From: Saccopteryx bilineata
Taxonomy: Eukaryota; Chordata; Mammalia; Chiroptera; Emballonuridae
NCBI RefSeq assembly: GCF_036850765.1
Contig: NC_089493.1
Location: 217,308,744 to 217,372,743 of the forward strand
Direction of reading: 5' to 3'
DNA length: 64,000 nt
A program made the position numbers and the translations under genes. Positions 9,829 through 21,366 of the stretch are shown one piece after another (positions within the stretch are counted from its first letter, which is position 1; each line of letters opens with the position of its first letter). The notes under the pieces are model-generated. The model did no database searches and was not told the origin of the DNA. It saw only the letters and a program-made list of their open reading frames with translations.

Positions 9829-10241
9829 TGTTGTGGACCGTAAATGGCAAAAAGCCATTATAGATTCCAGGCTTAGCAAAAGGCTAAGTTCTCCCCCCTC
9901 CATCTCCATATTTGGCTTTGATGCTGAGTATTTGCATCCACTCCACTTGCTTCCTTGGGTTGCTGGAAGCAATATACATGCCCTTCCTCTGACTCTTTGT
10001 TTGTTTCAGATGTTTGTAAATTTCACTAACGTATCCTATTTTTGCCTTGGGAGAGTTCCTGCCTTAGCCTTTGATGTGCAACTTTGTATCAAGGTCCTTG
10101 ATACAAAGCGAACTGGGGCTATGAGGCGCTCGGATACTGCCAGACAGTTTGAAGAGTCCTCCCGGTCCCATCGTTTTTGTTTTGACAAAGTGTGTTTCCT
10201 TAATTCCGCACCCTTATTAGGAGCCGCGCTGGTCCGCGGCA
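9829..10241 (+). repeat. 3' LTR of the class II ERV
   Basis: This 413-bp copy begins TGTTGTGGACC and ends GTCCGCGGCA (TG...CA). The GCTAAC target duplication follows. It has lost the TATA box and AATAAA seen in the 5' copy but keeps about 26 bases (around 10141-10165) that the 5' copy lacks. Apart from the indels the two LTRs differ at scattered bases, many of them CpG changes. Confidence 0.85.
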
Positions 10242-10251
10242 GCTAACACTC

Positions 10252-10446
10252 TAGGCTAGCCGGTGGTGGTGCAGTTGATAAAGCGTCAGCCTGGAATGCT
10301 GAACTCAACACCCTGGGCTTGCCTAGTCAAGGTGCATAGGGCAAGCAATCACTGAACAACTAAAGTGAAGCAACTATGAGTTGATACTTCTCACTCCACT
10401 CATCATCTCCTCTCTCTGTAAAATCAATAAATAAAAACCTTTAAAA
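10252..10446 (+). mobile_element. tRNA-derived SINE, short 'GCCGGTGGTGGTGCAG' form
   Basis: The degenerate tRNA-like head is followed by a short body and the tail TCTCTGTAAAATCAATAAATAAAAA. It starts just after the provirus. The target duplication is not clear, which suggests age. Confidence 0.75.
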
Positions 10447-11040
10447 AACCTAGGAAACACTGCCCTATTTTAAATTGTTAACAATTTCTTCTTTAAATTT
10501 GAAATTATAAGTAAATTGTTTGATTTACAAAATATATCTTTCCTAGTGGTATTTATATCATTATTTCAAATACTTTCTACAAACTTAATATCATTCTTAT
10601 TTTTATGTTATATATCCACTGATATTATTATGCACAAAGTAATTATTATTATTATAAACTACATTTGGTTGTTAAAATGGCATGCCCAAAATCACATAAA
10701 TATTTGCCCTTTATATTATTAATTTAAATAAAAGCCATATAGAAGTATCTTTAACCGCTATAACAACTCAAGGAAACAGTTTTCTAAACTGACTGTGATA
10801 GCCAAATATTTTGAGAATATACTAATAATCTATTTATTTGTACTAATAATGCACTAAGGCAATGGTTTCCAACTTTCATATGCACATACACATTCCAGTT
10901 TGTGAGCCTCTTTCTCTGAAAATAAATATTCTACTTCGTCCAGAGATTGGTCTTGGTACCTACCTGTTACTCAGTCACTGTTACAATGTCACTGACCTAG
11001 TTCCATAAGCCACAATTAATTGAGTCAGATTTGGATATTA
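10447..11040. other. AT-rich spacer, nothing assigned
   Basis: No motif, repeat head or convincing reading frame seen; the longest open frames are low-complexity AT-driven. Confidence 0.5.
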
Positions 11041-11048
11041 AACTAAAG

Positions 11049-11237
11049 CAGGGGTCCCCAAACGTTTTACACAGGGGGCCAGTTCACTGTTCCTCAGACC
11101 ACTGGATAGCTGCCACATACAGTGCTCCTCTCACTGACCACCTTTGAGAGGTTCCCCTTCTGGAAGTGTGGTGAGGTGCCAGATAAATGGCCTCAGGGGG
11201 GCTGCATGTGGCCGTGGCCATAGTTTGGGGATGCCTG
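11049..11237. mobile_element. Non-autonomous hAT element (MITE), 189 bp
   Basis: The ends are CAGGGGTCCCCAAAC and GTTTGGGGATGCCTG, terminal inverted repeats with one mismatch block. A perfect 8-bp duplication AACTAAAG (11041-11048, 11238-11245) is diagnostic for hAT insertion. There is no coding capacity. It belongs to the same family as 56965-57296, from which it differs by an internal deletion. Confidence 0.9.
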
Positions 11238-11245
11238 AACTAAAG

Positions 11246-12739
11246 CCTGTCTAATCAGATTCTTTTTCCAGGAAGTTGTACTTAGGTTAAGCAATTCTAG
11301 TTCATCTCTGCTGGTGGTAAAGCTAAGTGACTTTGAGTTGACTATTTAGATAAAAAAGGAAAAACATCAATCTGCAGAGAAAACCAATGTTGTAGTAATA
11401 TAATGTAATAGTAATTAAATATATGGAAATATAAAAAAATATGGAAGATATATAAAAGTAATTAAGATATAATATCAAAATTAATTAAGAAATTAAAGTT
11501 ATGTCATTTGGATAGGAATTAATATAGTGAGTGCAGATGTAATAAACAGACTCTGACTTTTGAGCAGGGCCCAGTTAGTATGTGTGTGAACTTATACATA
11601 GATAAGAAGTGGCTTGATGTCATAACTCTGTAAGTTAACATAAACAAGAATCTTCCCTAGGAACATCTTAAAAATGGCTTGATGTAACATTTCAGTAGAT
11701 TAACATAAAAAGGTCTCCCTGCGAGGAACTCCCAAAATGGTGGTTTGAGGTGATAATCCTGTAGATTGACACCTGATAGAAGGCATTGACCAGAAAAGGT
11801 ACTAAAGCTTAGGGGCCCCCTGCTGAGGTAGTCACCCAGACTCCAACGTGAACATGGACTGTCTCCATGCAGCTCTGAGCTCTGACCAAAGCCGAGAGGA
11901 GCATGCCAAGGGGGCCCCTTAAATTGTACCCACGCATGTGAAAAGGATTTGTGAGTAATGAATTGCCTGTGTGATTCCTGCAACTAACCTTGTGTGTTGG
12001 TCTCGTGTTTTTCCTCTGGTGGCAGTTAGTGTTGGCATTGATAAATAGAATCCTCATAGTTACCTCAAGAGTAGTCTCGAAGAGACTGCCAGCCTGCTGA
12101 TACACAGGAGTGTCCCACCGTACGAGGAAGTCAAATCAGGGATGCCTGATTGACATTGATGTAGAGCTTGGGCTCTTCTGGGACAACCAATATAACAGAC
12201 ATACCAAAAAAAAGTGTGTATGATCTTAGAAAGGTGTTTCATAATTATTTATTTTATAAAATATGTCATTTCTTTATAATGGATACTTTACTGATTTAAC
12301 AAAGAAAAGTGTCACAACTTATCTGAAATATAATACGATGGTTCTAAAGTAGAAGGTAATGATGAATCAAAGAATTACACTGAGAAACTTCTAGTTTAGT
12401 ATAAATAAAAATAAATGAAAAAGAAGCATTCTCCATTCTCCAAGGTCAGGGTTTCAAATATCCTTTACCCACATCTAAAGCAATGGCTCTATTTTTGTAG
12501 ATGGCTTTTGTGGCTGGGCCGCAAAAGAACTCACAGGCTGCTCTCTGCCCCTCTATCAGCAAATTTAATTGTGCATAATGGGCCTTCTGTAAGGAAAATC
12601 TTAATTCTGTGTGTTTCTCCTTTACTCTCACACACTACCATACTTCTGACATCAGATGTGTGGGTTTTTTTCTTACACCAAGCAATTTTCAGCTGTGTGT
12701 CCTAAATCAGTACTAACCAGAGTTAGTGCAGACTCTACA
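11246..12739. other. Spacer with possible old LTR-like sequence, not assigned
   Basis: The part 11250-11560 is AT-rich. From 11560 to 12210 the base composition is more balanced and two imperfect copies of a phrase near TAACATAAA..GATTAACATAAA occur, as in some old LTRs, but no ends, TATA/AATAAA pair or target duplication could be found. From 12210 to 12739 nothing stands out; open frames there lack motifs. Confidence 0.3.
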
Positions 12740-12747
12740 TGTTAAAG

Positions 12748-15457
12748 AAGGTCCCTAACCCCCGGGCCGCGGACTGCTACCGGTCCATGGGCCATTTGGT
12801 AACGGGTGCGCAGAGAAAGAATAAATAATTTACATTATTTCCGTTGTATTTATATTTAAGTCTGGACGATGTTTTATTTTTAAAAAATGACCAGATTCCC
12901 TCTGTTACATCCGTCTAAGACTCACTCTTGACACTTGTCTTGGTCACATGATACATTGCCGCTAAAATTAAACCCATAAACTAGAAAAATGAGTGAAAAA
13001 CAAAATTCCATCGAAAGTTTTTTTGCGAAGTGGAAAAGGGCCAGTGAGGAGACAGAAGAAGAACCTACGACCTTGAAGAAAAAGAAGGCTTCATTTAACA
13101 GACAATACCAGGAGTCCTACTTGAAGTATGGATTTATCGCAACTGGTGATTATTGCGCACCAAGGCCGCTATGCATAATATGTGGCGACCGGCTAAGCAA
13201 TGAGGCAATGAAGCCTTCAAAACTGCTTCGCCACTTGGAGACCAAGCACCCTACTTTAAAAGACAAGCCTTCTGAGTATTTCAAAAGAAAAAAGCAAGAA
13301 TAAGGGCAGAAATAATTACTGGTGGCCACAACATCAATAAATGCGAGTGCACTGAGAGCATTGTACTTGGTGGCTAATCATATTGCTAAGGCTAAGAAGC
13401 CATTCACCATTGGTGAAGAATTGATCCTTCCAGCCACTAAAGACATTTGTTGTGAACTTCTAGGAGAGGCTGTGGTTAAAAAGATAGCACAGGTGCCGTT
13501 TTTGGCTACCACCGTCACACGGCACATTGAGGAAATAGCAGAGGACATTGAATCACAATTGTTGGAAAGGATTAATAAATCACCGTGGTACGCTCTCCAG
13601 GTTGACGAATATACAAATATTGACAACAAGGCAATGCTAATTGTCTACGTGCGTTATCTTTATCAAGAGGATGTTCATGAGGATATGTTATGTGCACTAT
13701 CATTGCCAACCAAAACCACAGCTGTAGAACTATTTAAATCGCTGGATGACTATATATCAGGAAAACTGAAATGGTCTTTTTGTGTTGGCATATGCACAGA
13801 TGGAGCTGCTGCCATGACCGGAAGGATGTCTGGTTTAACTACTCGGATTAAGGAGGTTGCACCTGAGTGCGAGTCTAGGCATTGTGTCATTCACAGGGAA
13901 ATGCTGGCTAGCTAAAATATACTACCGGAACTTAACAGCGTATTGAATGATGTCGTTAAAGTTATTAACCACATCAAAGCACATGCCCTTCACTCGCGCC
14001 TTCGAGTAGCTTTGTGAGGAAATGAACGCGGAGCACAGACACCTTCTCTTATACACAGAAATAAGATGGTTATCCCAAGAGAGGTCCCTGGCCAGAGTGT
14101 TTGAATCACTAGAGCCGCTGGAGAGATTTCTCTCAGAAAATAAGTCACTGCTAGCAGCACATTTCAGTGACGAGGAATGGGTCGCAAAACTCGCTTACTT
14201 ATGTGACATATTTAACCTCCTCAATAAACTCAATTGGTCACTTCAGGGAAAAATGACAACTGTCTTCAAGTTGGCAGATAAAGTAGCTGCATTTAAAGCC
14301 AAACTGGATTTGTGGGGACGATGCGTGAGCAGGGATATATTTGACATGTTTCAAACATTCGCAGGAATTTTGGAAGAGACTGAGCCCAAGCCTTCATTGT
14401 CCCAGCTGGTGCACGATCACCTGTGTTTGCTTTTAGCAGAGTTTGAACGCTACTTCCCAACCACAAACGACCCACAAATTGCCAAAGAATGGACCCACAA
14501 TCCATTTGTCAACAAACCAGGTGAATCCAGCATGTCTATGCAAGAAGAGGATCAACTACTGGAGATAGCAAATGACAGCGGCCTTAAAAATATGTTCGAG
14601 ACTACAACTCTGCCGGTGTTCTGGATTAAAATCATGGCAGAATACCCCGAGATCGCCACAAAAGCACTAAAAACCCTGTTGCCATTTCCGACATACTATT
14701 TGTGTGAAGCGAGATTTTCTGCAGTGACAGCAACCAAAACAAAATTACGGAATAGACTGGACATAAGCAACACAACACACTTCAGTTGTCATTGTCTCCC
14801 ATTACCCCTAGATGGGACCATCTCGTTGCAGAGAAACAAGCTCAGGGCTCCCACTGATTAAGCGTTATGGTTGTTGAGAGATAGGCTACTATCTCTCATT
14901 CTATATAAACATTATAATAAATAACCCTTAACTTACAATACTCATAACAATGGTGAGTTGTATTTTTCATGCACTTTATATTTGTTTTTGTGTTGTATCT
15001 TATTTTTAAGGCATGTTTAAACATTACCATAGCGACTGGCAAGTGTTTGGAGAAAAGAGGATGTTACTCATGTTATGTTGTTGGTGCGATGTTAAGAGGA
15101 CGCTTCTAATAAAGTTGCATATGAGTACACAGTGGATTCATGTTTATTTTTATTGTTGTAGGTTCATGATTGGTAGCAAGCCTGAACCTATCATATTACA
15201 TATTGATGTCAGACATGAAACGTTGTCAGAATAACAAATTTAAATACAGCCTGAATAATGAGGACATGCTCGTTCCTCCTTTAACTTAGCCCAATAAATA
15301 TCATAAGTTTGACAATTATATTTTAAAATACCACAGGTTTTACACCAGTCGCATAATTTTATTTTGTGCATTTATCTGTTCCACCCTAAAGGCCAGTCTG
15401 TGAAAATATTTTCTGACATTAAACCGGTCCGTGGCCCAAAAAAGTTGGGGACCACTG
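12748..15457 (+). mobile_element. hAT DNA transposon, near full length, broken transposase
   Basis: The 2.7-kb element is flanked by a perfect 8-bp duplication TGTTAAAG (12740-12747 and 15458-15465). The right end, read inward on the minus strand, is CAGTGGTCCCCAACTTTTTT. The left end, AAGGTCCCTAAC, has lost two or so terminal bases. Both subterminal regions carry CCGGTCC(A/G)TGG, a likely transposase-binding repeat in inverted orientation. The transposase gene occupies 12989-14861. With few lesions and a perfect duplication, it is a fairly young copy of an autonomous family. Confidence 0.92.
12989..14861 (+). pseudogene. hAT transposase (ZBED5/FAM200-like lineage), interrupted
   Basis: The protein has an N-terminal BED zinc finger (CIIC near residues 60-63, then LLRHLETKH), a DDE-type core (VDEYTN and CTDGAAAMTG contain catalytic-region acids; the CVIHRE His follows) and the C-terminal hAT dimerisation region (YYLCEARFSAV). 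Length about 620 codons is normal. Breaks: TAA at 13301 and 13313, TAA at 13913, a TGA and one-base frame shift near 14000. The first methionine at 12989 begins MSEKQNSIESFF, typical of this lineage. Host genes such as ZBED5 were domesticated from related transposases; here the breaks argue against domestication. Confidence 0.9.
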
Positions 15458-15465
15458 TGTTAAAG

Positions 15466-16280
15466 GCTCAGTCTTAAAATACTGTCCCCAATTTAAGATG
15501 TCAATTAGAAGTAGTAGGTACCCAGGTTATCTACAACTCTAAGTTGGCTACAAATTACAGATTTCCATTACCCCTTTCCCTCCTCAACTTCAATCATTTG
15601 CTAGAACAGCTCACAGAACTTGAAAAAAAACCTGTGTCTACTAGTTTATTATATTTTATTGTATGATAAAGGGTACAGATGAACAGTCAGATGAAGAGAT
15701 ACATAGGGCAAGATGTGGAGTTGAGAAAGTGCTACCCACTTTCTGGGTAGCAATGTGTTGGCCAACCCCGAAGCTTCCTGACCTGGAACTATGGGAATTT
15801 TTATGGAGGTTTCTCCACATAAGCAGGATGAAATATTAAGTATGTTTCCAGCCCCTCCCCTATCTCTGGAGAGTAAGAGGTGAGACTGAAAGTTTCAAGC
15901 TCTGAATCATGGCTTGGTCTTTCTAGTGATCAGTCCCCATCCAGAACCCCACCTAGAATAACTTCATTAGAACAAAAGACATTCCTGTCACCTAGAAAAT
16001 TCCAAGGGATATAGGATCTGAGTGTCAGACAATCCTATCACTCAGGATATTATAAAGCTCTGTGTCAGGAACTGGGGTTAAAGATACATGTTGGAACAAA
16101 ATATTCTCCTAGCACTCCTATTCATAAGAATTCTAGGAGCTCTGTAACTGAAAGGGAGGAGGGAGAGGTACAGAGATCAGTTTATGTTTTTTATTATTCA
16201 CAGCCCTGCTGGAACAACTTCCACCATCTTGTGAATTGCCTGTAACTGACAGAAGCCATGGAGAAAGCTAAAGTTGAAGC
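15466..16280. other. Spacer, probably old interspersed repeat, not assigned
   Basis: The stretch 15600-15900 (CTCACAGAACTTG.., then GGGTACAGATGAACAGTCAG..) reads like a diverged mammalian interspersed repeat, but I cannot name the family. No coding motif seen. Confidence 0.35.
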
Positions 16281-16288
16281 CTATAGAT

Positions 16289-16375
16289 CAGCAGTTCTCA
16301 ACCTGTGGGTCGCAACCCCGGTGGGGGTCGGACGACCAAAACACAGGGGTCGCCTAAAGCAGTTCAGAACCGCTG
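16289..16375. mobile_element. Short hAT MITE, 87 bp
   Basis: Ends CAGCAGTTCTCAACC and (inverted) CAGCGGTTCTGAAC. A perfect 8-bp duplication CTATAGAT lies at 16281-16288 and 16376-16383. The centre is a run of GGGTCG/CGACC inverted phrases. Non-coding. Confidence 0.9.
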
Positions 16376-16383
16376 CTATAGAT

Positions 16384-17351
16384 ACTTAATGCTTAGAAGA
16401 CATGAATATTGGAATTATAAACTGTTCGATGTCTGCAGTTTCAACCCTTCTTGTCTCATTAATGTACAATAACCATTTGGGTTAAAAAAAAATCAAACTA
16501 TTCATTTGAAAGAGCAACTATTCAATGAGTGGTCTATGGATGAAAATCTGTGTTTTCTAAACATAATTTGCATTTACTTTTTTTTTTATTGGTTCAATGA
16601 GACTGGACTGTGATAATAACTTCCAAAATATAGTACCTTAACACAAGAAGTTTAATTCTTTTCATGATAAATATTAAAGACCTATCACAAGAGATTTCAA
16701 TCCTGTAACTAAGTCACTAAGAAACCCAGGTGATGGAAGGTCTTTCTTAACACAGAGCTTCATGGTCATCACAGCAAAAGCAAACCATATATTGCACACA
16801 GGTTCTTACCACTTCCACATCTTGGTATGTTAAAACATATTACTTCTTCTCTTATTTCATTAGTCAAAACATGTTATATAGTCCACCTAATTTCAGATTG
16901 GGGCGGATTCAATCCTTCCAATATGCCTAAAGGATAACCAATACTTATGAATACATTACATATTTTGCATATGAGCACCCAACAATTCACATTTCTTGAT
17001 AAAAAGTAGTAAAGGACTTGGGCTCCCTCCATAGTTTCTTCTCATTAAGGCCCACATATTTCCACTCATACCCAGCACTTCAAACCCTTCTGAGCTAGCT
17101 TCTTATAAGTCAGAAGAATCCACTAAGGGATTCTGGGATAGGCACTAACAACCTTTCAGAGATCAGGGGAAGATGATTTGTGTAAGCAAGGATATAGTGA
17201 GGCCTTGCTTTTCACAAACATCTCCCCCCCCCCAAGAGGCTATCCAGTTTTGTATCTTTAGATTAAAAGGACCTTTAAAACATTTTTATTTTAAAAAGTG
17301 ATGCATGCTTGGAAACTTCAGAAAGGGCAGAAAAGCATCAGGACAATTAAA
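16384..17351. other. AT-rich spacer, nothing assigned
   Basis: No motif or repeat structure beyond short homopolymers (C10 near 17224). Confidence 0.5.
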
Positions 17352-17361
17352 GTATTCCTAT

Positions 17362-17550
17362 TCAAGCCCTGGCCAGAAGGCTCAGTTGGTTAGAGTGTTG
17401 TCCCAACACACTGAGGTTGCGGGTTCAATTCCTAGTCAGGGCACATACAAGAACCAACCAATAGCAGGCATGAATGAGTGGAACAATGAATTGATATTTC
17501 TCCCTCCCATTTCCTCTCTCTCTAAAAATCAATCAATAAATTTTAAAAAG
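17362..17550 (+). mobile_element. tRNA-derived SINE (VES-like), plus strand
   Basis: Head AGCCCTGGCCAGAAGGCTCA, B-box-like GGTTCAATTCC, short body and CTCTAAAAATCAATCAATAAA tail. The 10-bp duplication GTATTCCTAT flanks it (17352-17361 and 17551-17560). Confidence 0.9.
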
Positions 17551-17560
17551 GTATTCCTAT

Positions 17561-18710
17561 ACACTAGCCAGAGATACCCATTTCTTATTATAAAGAATTT
17601 CAAAACATATGCAAAAGTATCTAGGTATTTGATAATGATGTGGTGGAAATTCATACACATCAATCTTAAGTATATATTTATCAAATTAGATTAATTAAAA
17701 TATAACTAAATCAAAAATTATAGATATTTTTTAATGCATATTGCTCATTCATAAAATCTAAGAGATCAGGAACTTTATCTTTTTCACCTCTGGGTCAGCA
17801 GAGCCAGAAAAGTGACTGGCCAATAGTAAACATTCACTAAGAATGTGCCAAATGAATGAATGTATTGCCCAGGGGCTTTCCAAAATAAACTGTACTTTCA
17901 AATGTAATTATTCCCACAGAAAGTTAAATCTATCACTTGTCACCATTTTGGTATAATTTATTTATTTAGCTAATTTACTTCTTTCTGATACTCACTAAAG
18001 GAATAGTTATAATGAGAGACAGTTCTTGGGAAGTACCAGATGGAGGGAGAAGAATACAAAATTACTTTTCAAACCTCTAATTCTGCACCCCCCCAAAATT
18101 TCCCTGGGAAATTTTTCTATGTGTCCGTATGTGTGTGTGCACTTACTAATGGCCACAATAGCAGCAATTACATTTTGTCCCAGATAAAAAATTGTTTATA
18201 TTCCTCAAATTAATCCACATCCAAAATCCACGTATTGTTTCCCATTTCTACATGTACTACAACCCCAGAATAGCCTTTGGCAAACCCCTTAGCTTGTCTT
18301 ACTCACTTTAATAACACAAAGTATATGTATAGTACTGTGATTTGATATACTTCTATATCTCAGTTTCTAAATTAAGGCCTCTCACAGAGCTTTTAATAAT
18401 ATAACCCCACATTCCTAAAATTATAGGCCAAGTTAAAAAATCATCCCTCCTTTATTTTTCAACAAATTTCAGTTCTCTGCTCCAGCTGTGTACATGTCAG
18501 TACAATTAATGCTAATGGAGACAATGCCTACGCATAGAGTGAAATATATCTTAAATCACACTTTAATCTTTAGCTACATAACTCTGTTATGTATCTCAAA
18601 TGATACATGTGCTCAAACATTCACTGTAAGTCTGTTGTTTCCTGTCTGGATATTAAAATTTATTCATGTATTTTTAGTAGCTATTACAACATTAGGGCCA
18701 ATATATTTTC
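17561..18710. other. AT-rich spacer, nothing assigned
   Basis: No repeat ends, RNA gene or coding motif recognised. Confidence 0.5.
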
Positions 18711-19074
18711 TTTTTTTTTTTAATTAAGCAAAAGGCAGTGAGGCTTACAGACGTCTGCATGCACTCCAACCATGATCCACCCAGCAAGCCCTCTACTGGT
18801 GAAGCTCTGCCCATTTGGGGCCACTGTTCTGTTGCTTGGCAATGGAGCTATTTTAGTGCCTGGGGTGAGGTCATAGAGCCATCCTCAGCATCCAAGGCCA
18901 ACTTGCTCAGTCCAACTTGCTCAAACCATTCGAGCCATGGCTGCAGGAAAGGAAGGGGGGTGAGGAAGGGTGGAGAAGCAGATAGTCGCTTCTCCTGTGT
19001 GCCCTGACTGTGAATTGAACCCAGGACTTCCACACGCCAAGCCAACATCTACCACTGCACCAACCGGCCAGGGC
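18711..19074 (-). mobile_element. tRNA-derived SINE, long 'GCCCTGGCCGG' family, minus strand
   Basis: A T-run at the left and CCGGCCAGGGC at the right show minus orientation. The body is well diverged from the young copies (for example 19368-19758), marking an older insertion. No clear target duplication. Confidence 0.85.
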
Positions 19075-19367
19075 CTGAATTTTTTGTTGTTGTTATATAT
19101 GTGTTGAGTCTTAACTGGGTGCTAGATTCAACGGTAACATTCCTGGTTTATTATAATGCAATTAGAATATAAATTCAATTCCTGATCAGGTTATATTTGT
19201 TTTCAAAAACAGAAATTTTCCACCTGGTTAAACATATGTAGTAAAGTGAAAACATAATGCAAACATAATAAATATAAGTAACCTAGCTGACTTTTTCTGT
19301 ACTGCGGCATGGTTATCTTTATATAATAAATAACATTTTAATGCCTGCATTTAAAAAAGTTAAATGA

Positions 19368-19758
19368 GGCCCTGGCCGGTTGGCTCAGCGGTAGAGCGTC
19401 GGCCTGGCGTGGGGGGGGGACCCGGGTTCGATTCCCGGCCAGGGCACATAGGAGAGGCGCCCATTTGCTTCTCCACCCCCCCCCTCCTTCCTCTCTGTCT
19501 CTCTCTTCCTCTCCCGCAGCCGGGGCTCCATTGGAGCAGAGATGGCCCGGGCGCTGGGGATGGCTCCTTGGCCTCTGCTCCAGGCGCTGGAGTGGCTCTG
19601 TTCGCAGCAGAGCGACGCCCCGGAGGGGCAGAGCGTTGCCCCCTGGTGGGCAGAGCGTGCCCTCTGGTGGGCGTGCCGGGTGGATCCCGGTGGGGCGCAT
19701 GCGGGAGTCTGTCTGACTGTCTCTCCCCCTTTCCAGCTTCAGAAAAATACAAAAAAAA
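19368..19758 (+). mobile_element. Young long-form tRNA-SINE, plus strand
   Basis: Head GGCCCTGGCCGGTTGGCTCA, B box GGTTCGATTCC, a CT-rich body, and the GCTTCAGAAAAATAC end before the A-run. The phrase AAAAAAGTTAAATGA is duplicated on both sides. The near-intact Pol III boxes suggest recent activity of this family. Confidence 0.93.
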
Positions 19759-19813
19759 AAAAAAGTTAAATGACATCATACTTGGTTTACTTATACTAAA
19801 AATACTTTATTTA

Positions 19814-20145
19814 CCATATTATTTTCCCGTGTATAAGATGCTCCCATGTATAAGACACACCTTAATTTTCAGGCCTGAAATTTGAAAGAAAATGTATTAC
19901 ATAATGTTATTGAACTCAAGTTTTACTCATCATAAAATTCATAGAACTCCTCACCACTGTCAAAACTGCCTTCCATTAGCTTGTCCTCATCTGTCTCTGA
20001 TGATGAATCACTGTCTTCATATATTGCCTCATCCTCAGTTCCACCTACGGCATTTGAAATGCAACCACCACTCTATAAGACACACCCAGTTTTTAAACCC
20101 CAAATTTTTTGGAAAAGGGTGCGTCTTATACATGGGAAAATACAG
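19814..20145 (-). mobile_element. pogo/Tigger-like deletion derivative with transposase tail
   Basis: TA at 19812-19813 and 20146-20147 flank a 332-bp element. Both ends carry inverted copies of TTTTCCC(A/G)TGTATAAGA. On the minus strand the centre reads GCISNAVGGTEDEAIYEDSD followed by an acidic Ser/Glu/Asp-rich end, like the acidic C-terminus of pogo-type (DDE-1) transposases. So this is an internally deleted copy rather than a random MITE. The family link is inference from a short match; TA duplication and ends are seen directly. A second copy lies at 38273-38533. Confidence 0.7.
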
Positions 20146-20147
20146 TA

Positions 20148-21354
20148 ATTTTTTAGAGCTAAATACTTTTACATTATTTTTGTATAATCCTAACTGACAC
20201 TCTCTAAAACCATGTAAATCTAGCATTAGCCATTTCTCCAGAAGACCCTGCATATCCCCATTTTCACATTCCTTCTTTCCTTTTCTACTTTCCCACAATG
20301 TTCACCCAAAAGGTGAAAAAAGAAAGATAATGCTGAAATATGTAAAATATGGAAAGGCCTAAATTCAAATACATTGAGGGGAGGAAAAATGGTCATTTTT
20401 CTCTATAACTATCTCCTTTTATTCTGGAAACCCATTCAATAGATGATAGAAATTTGCCTATTAAATATAATCCAATCTATTTGCATTTTAAGCTGTGAAT
20501 ACTCAGTCCAAGCAAAGCTCAAAGTTCCTTCCTATCAGGACTTTTTCACTTCACTTCTTTCCTCTTCTTTCTCCTTTCACCGTCTGGAGAGACTGGAGGC
20601 CAAGTGAAGTTTTCATATCCTCAGGCAGTAGCTTACAGGAGCTTTGGATGCCTCCCAGAAAGTCACTGGTCTCAACCAGTCTCTAGGTATAAAATCCGCC
20701 TTCTGCAGGAACTCCATATTCTATGGAACCCACAGACAATACCAGCCCCTTCACCTCACCCCATTCTTCAGCCATGTAATCTCTTACACAGTGACATATT
20801 GGCTGTGGCTTCATTCCAATTTCAAGACTTCTTTTAACTTGCAATTTCCTAGTGTAAACCTGAAGGTGGGGAGCCAGGACATTCATCTCTGACCTTTTGC
20901 TCTCTTGCTCTCTCTCCTTTAGTGAATTTTTTATTTTCCCTTTCTATCTCACAAAACAGTCACTAAATTGTATATTTTCTTCTTCCATGGAATTTTTTTC
21001 TTTCCTCTCTTATTCCTTGCTAACATAATTCTGACTTCATCCAAGTGTGGGTCATAGGAGCCTGGGTTTTAAGGTGCCTGATCCTTTCCCCAACTTCAGA
21101 GAGTGACTATTATTTGGATTAAGCCAGCCCTGGTGATTCCATTACTCTGACTACTCAGTTTGGAAATGATGTGTGATGCAGATGATAGGAGAAACATGAC
21201 GGGGGCTTCTGATAAAATGTTCCTTTCTTAAAGAGAAACATCAATACGGAAGTCCTTTTCTCCCATGCAGCCTTTGGCTACTGTTTCTGAGGACACAGGC
21301 CTGGAACTCTGTAGTCAGTTATCTTGCACATATGAGGACAGTAGCCAGCCTGTT
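20148..21354. other. Spacer, nothing assigned
   Basis: Mixed AT-rich sequence. Overlapping open frames around 20500-20890 have no conserved motif and look like chance. Confidence 0.5.
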
Positions 21355-21366
21355 AAGAATGGCATT

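Larger units (their letters stand above)
5441..10241 (+). mobile_element. Class II (beta-like) endogenous retrovirus with mosaic interior
   Basis: Two LTRs (5441-5843 and 9829-10241) bound a 4-kb interior. GCTAAC is duplicated at both ends (5435-5440 and 10242-10247), the 6-bp duplication typical of beta-type integration. The primer site is tRNA-Lys-like. Inside are beta-type gag matrix/capsid sequence (5979-6660), a beta-type integrase end (7280-7500), an internally duplicated non-coding block, and class I-like capsid-end/nucleocapsid/protease sequence (8540-9240). Protease, RT and env of beta type are absent. All frames are broken. The 4.8-kb length is about half that of an intact provirus. 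Confidence 0.85.

Noticed and set aside
12989..14861. Domesticated host gene of the ZBED5/FAM200 type
   Set aside because: Terminal repeats and target duplication are still present and the frame has several breaks, so it is a decayed transposon.
19368..19440. tRNA gene
   Set aside because: A- and B-box-like sequences are present, but they are the tRNA-derived head of a SINE followed by a SINE body and poly-A.
19364..19885. 173-codon frame and its neighbours
   Set aside because: It starts in and reads through a young SINE; the same frames recur at every copy (23869, 29069, 31185, 49040).
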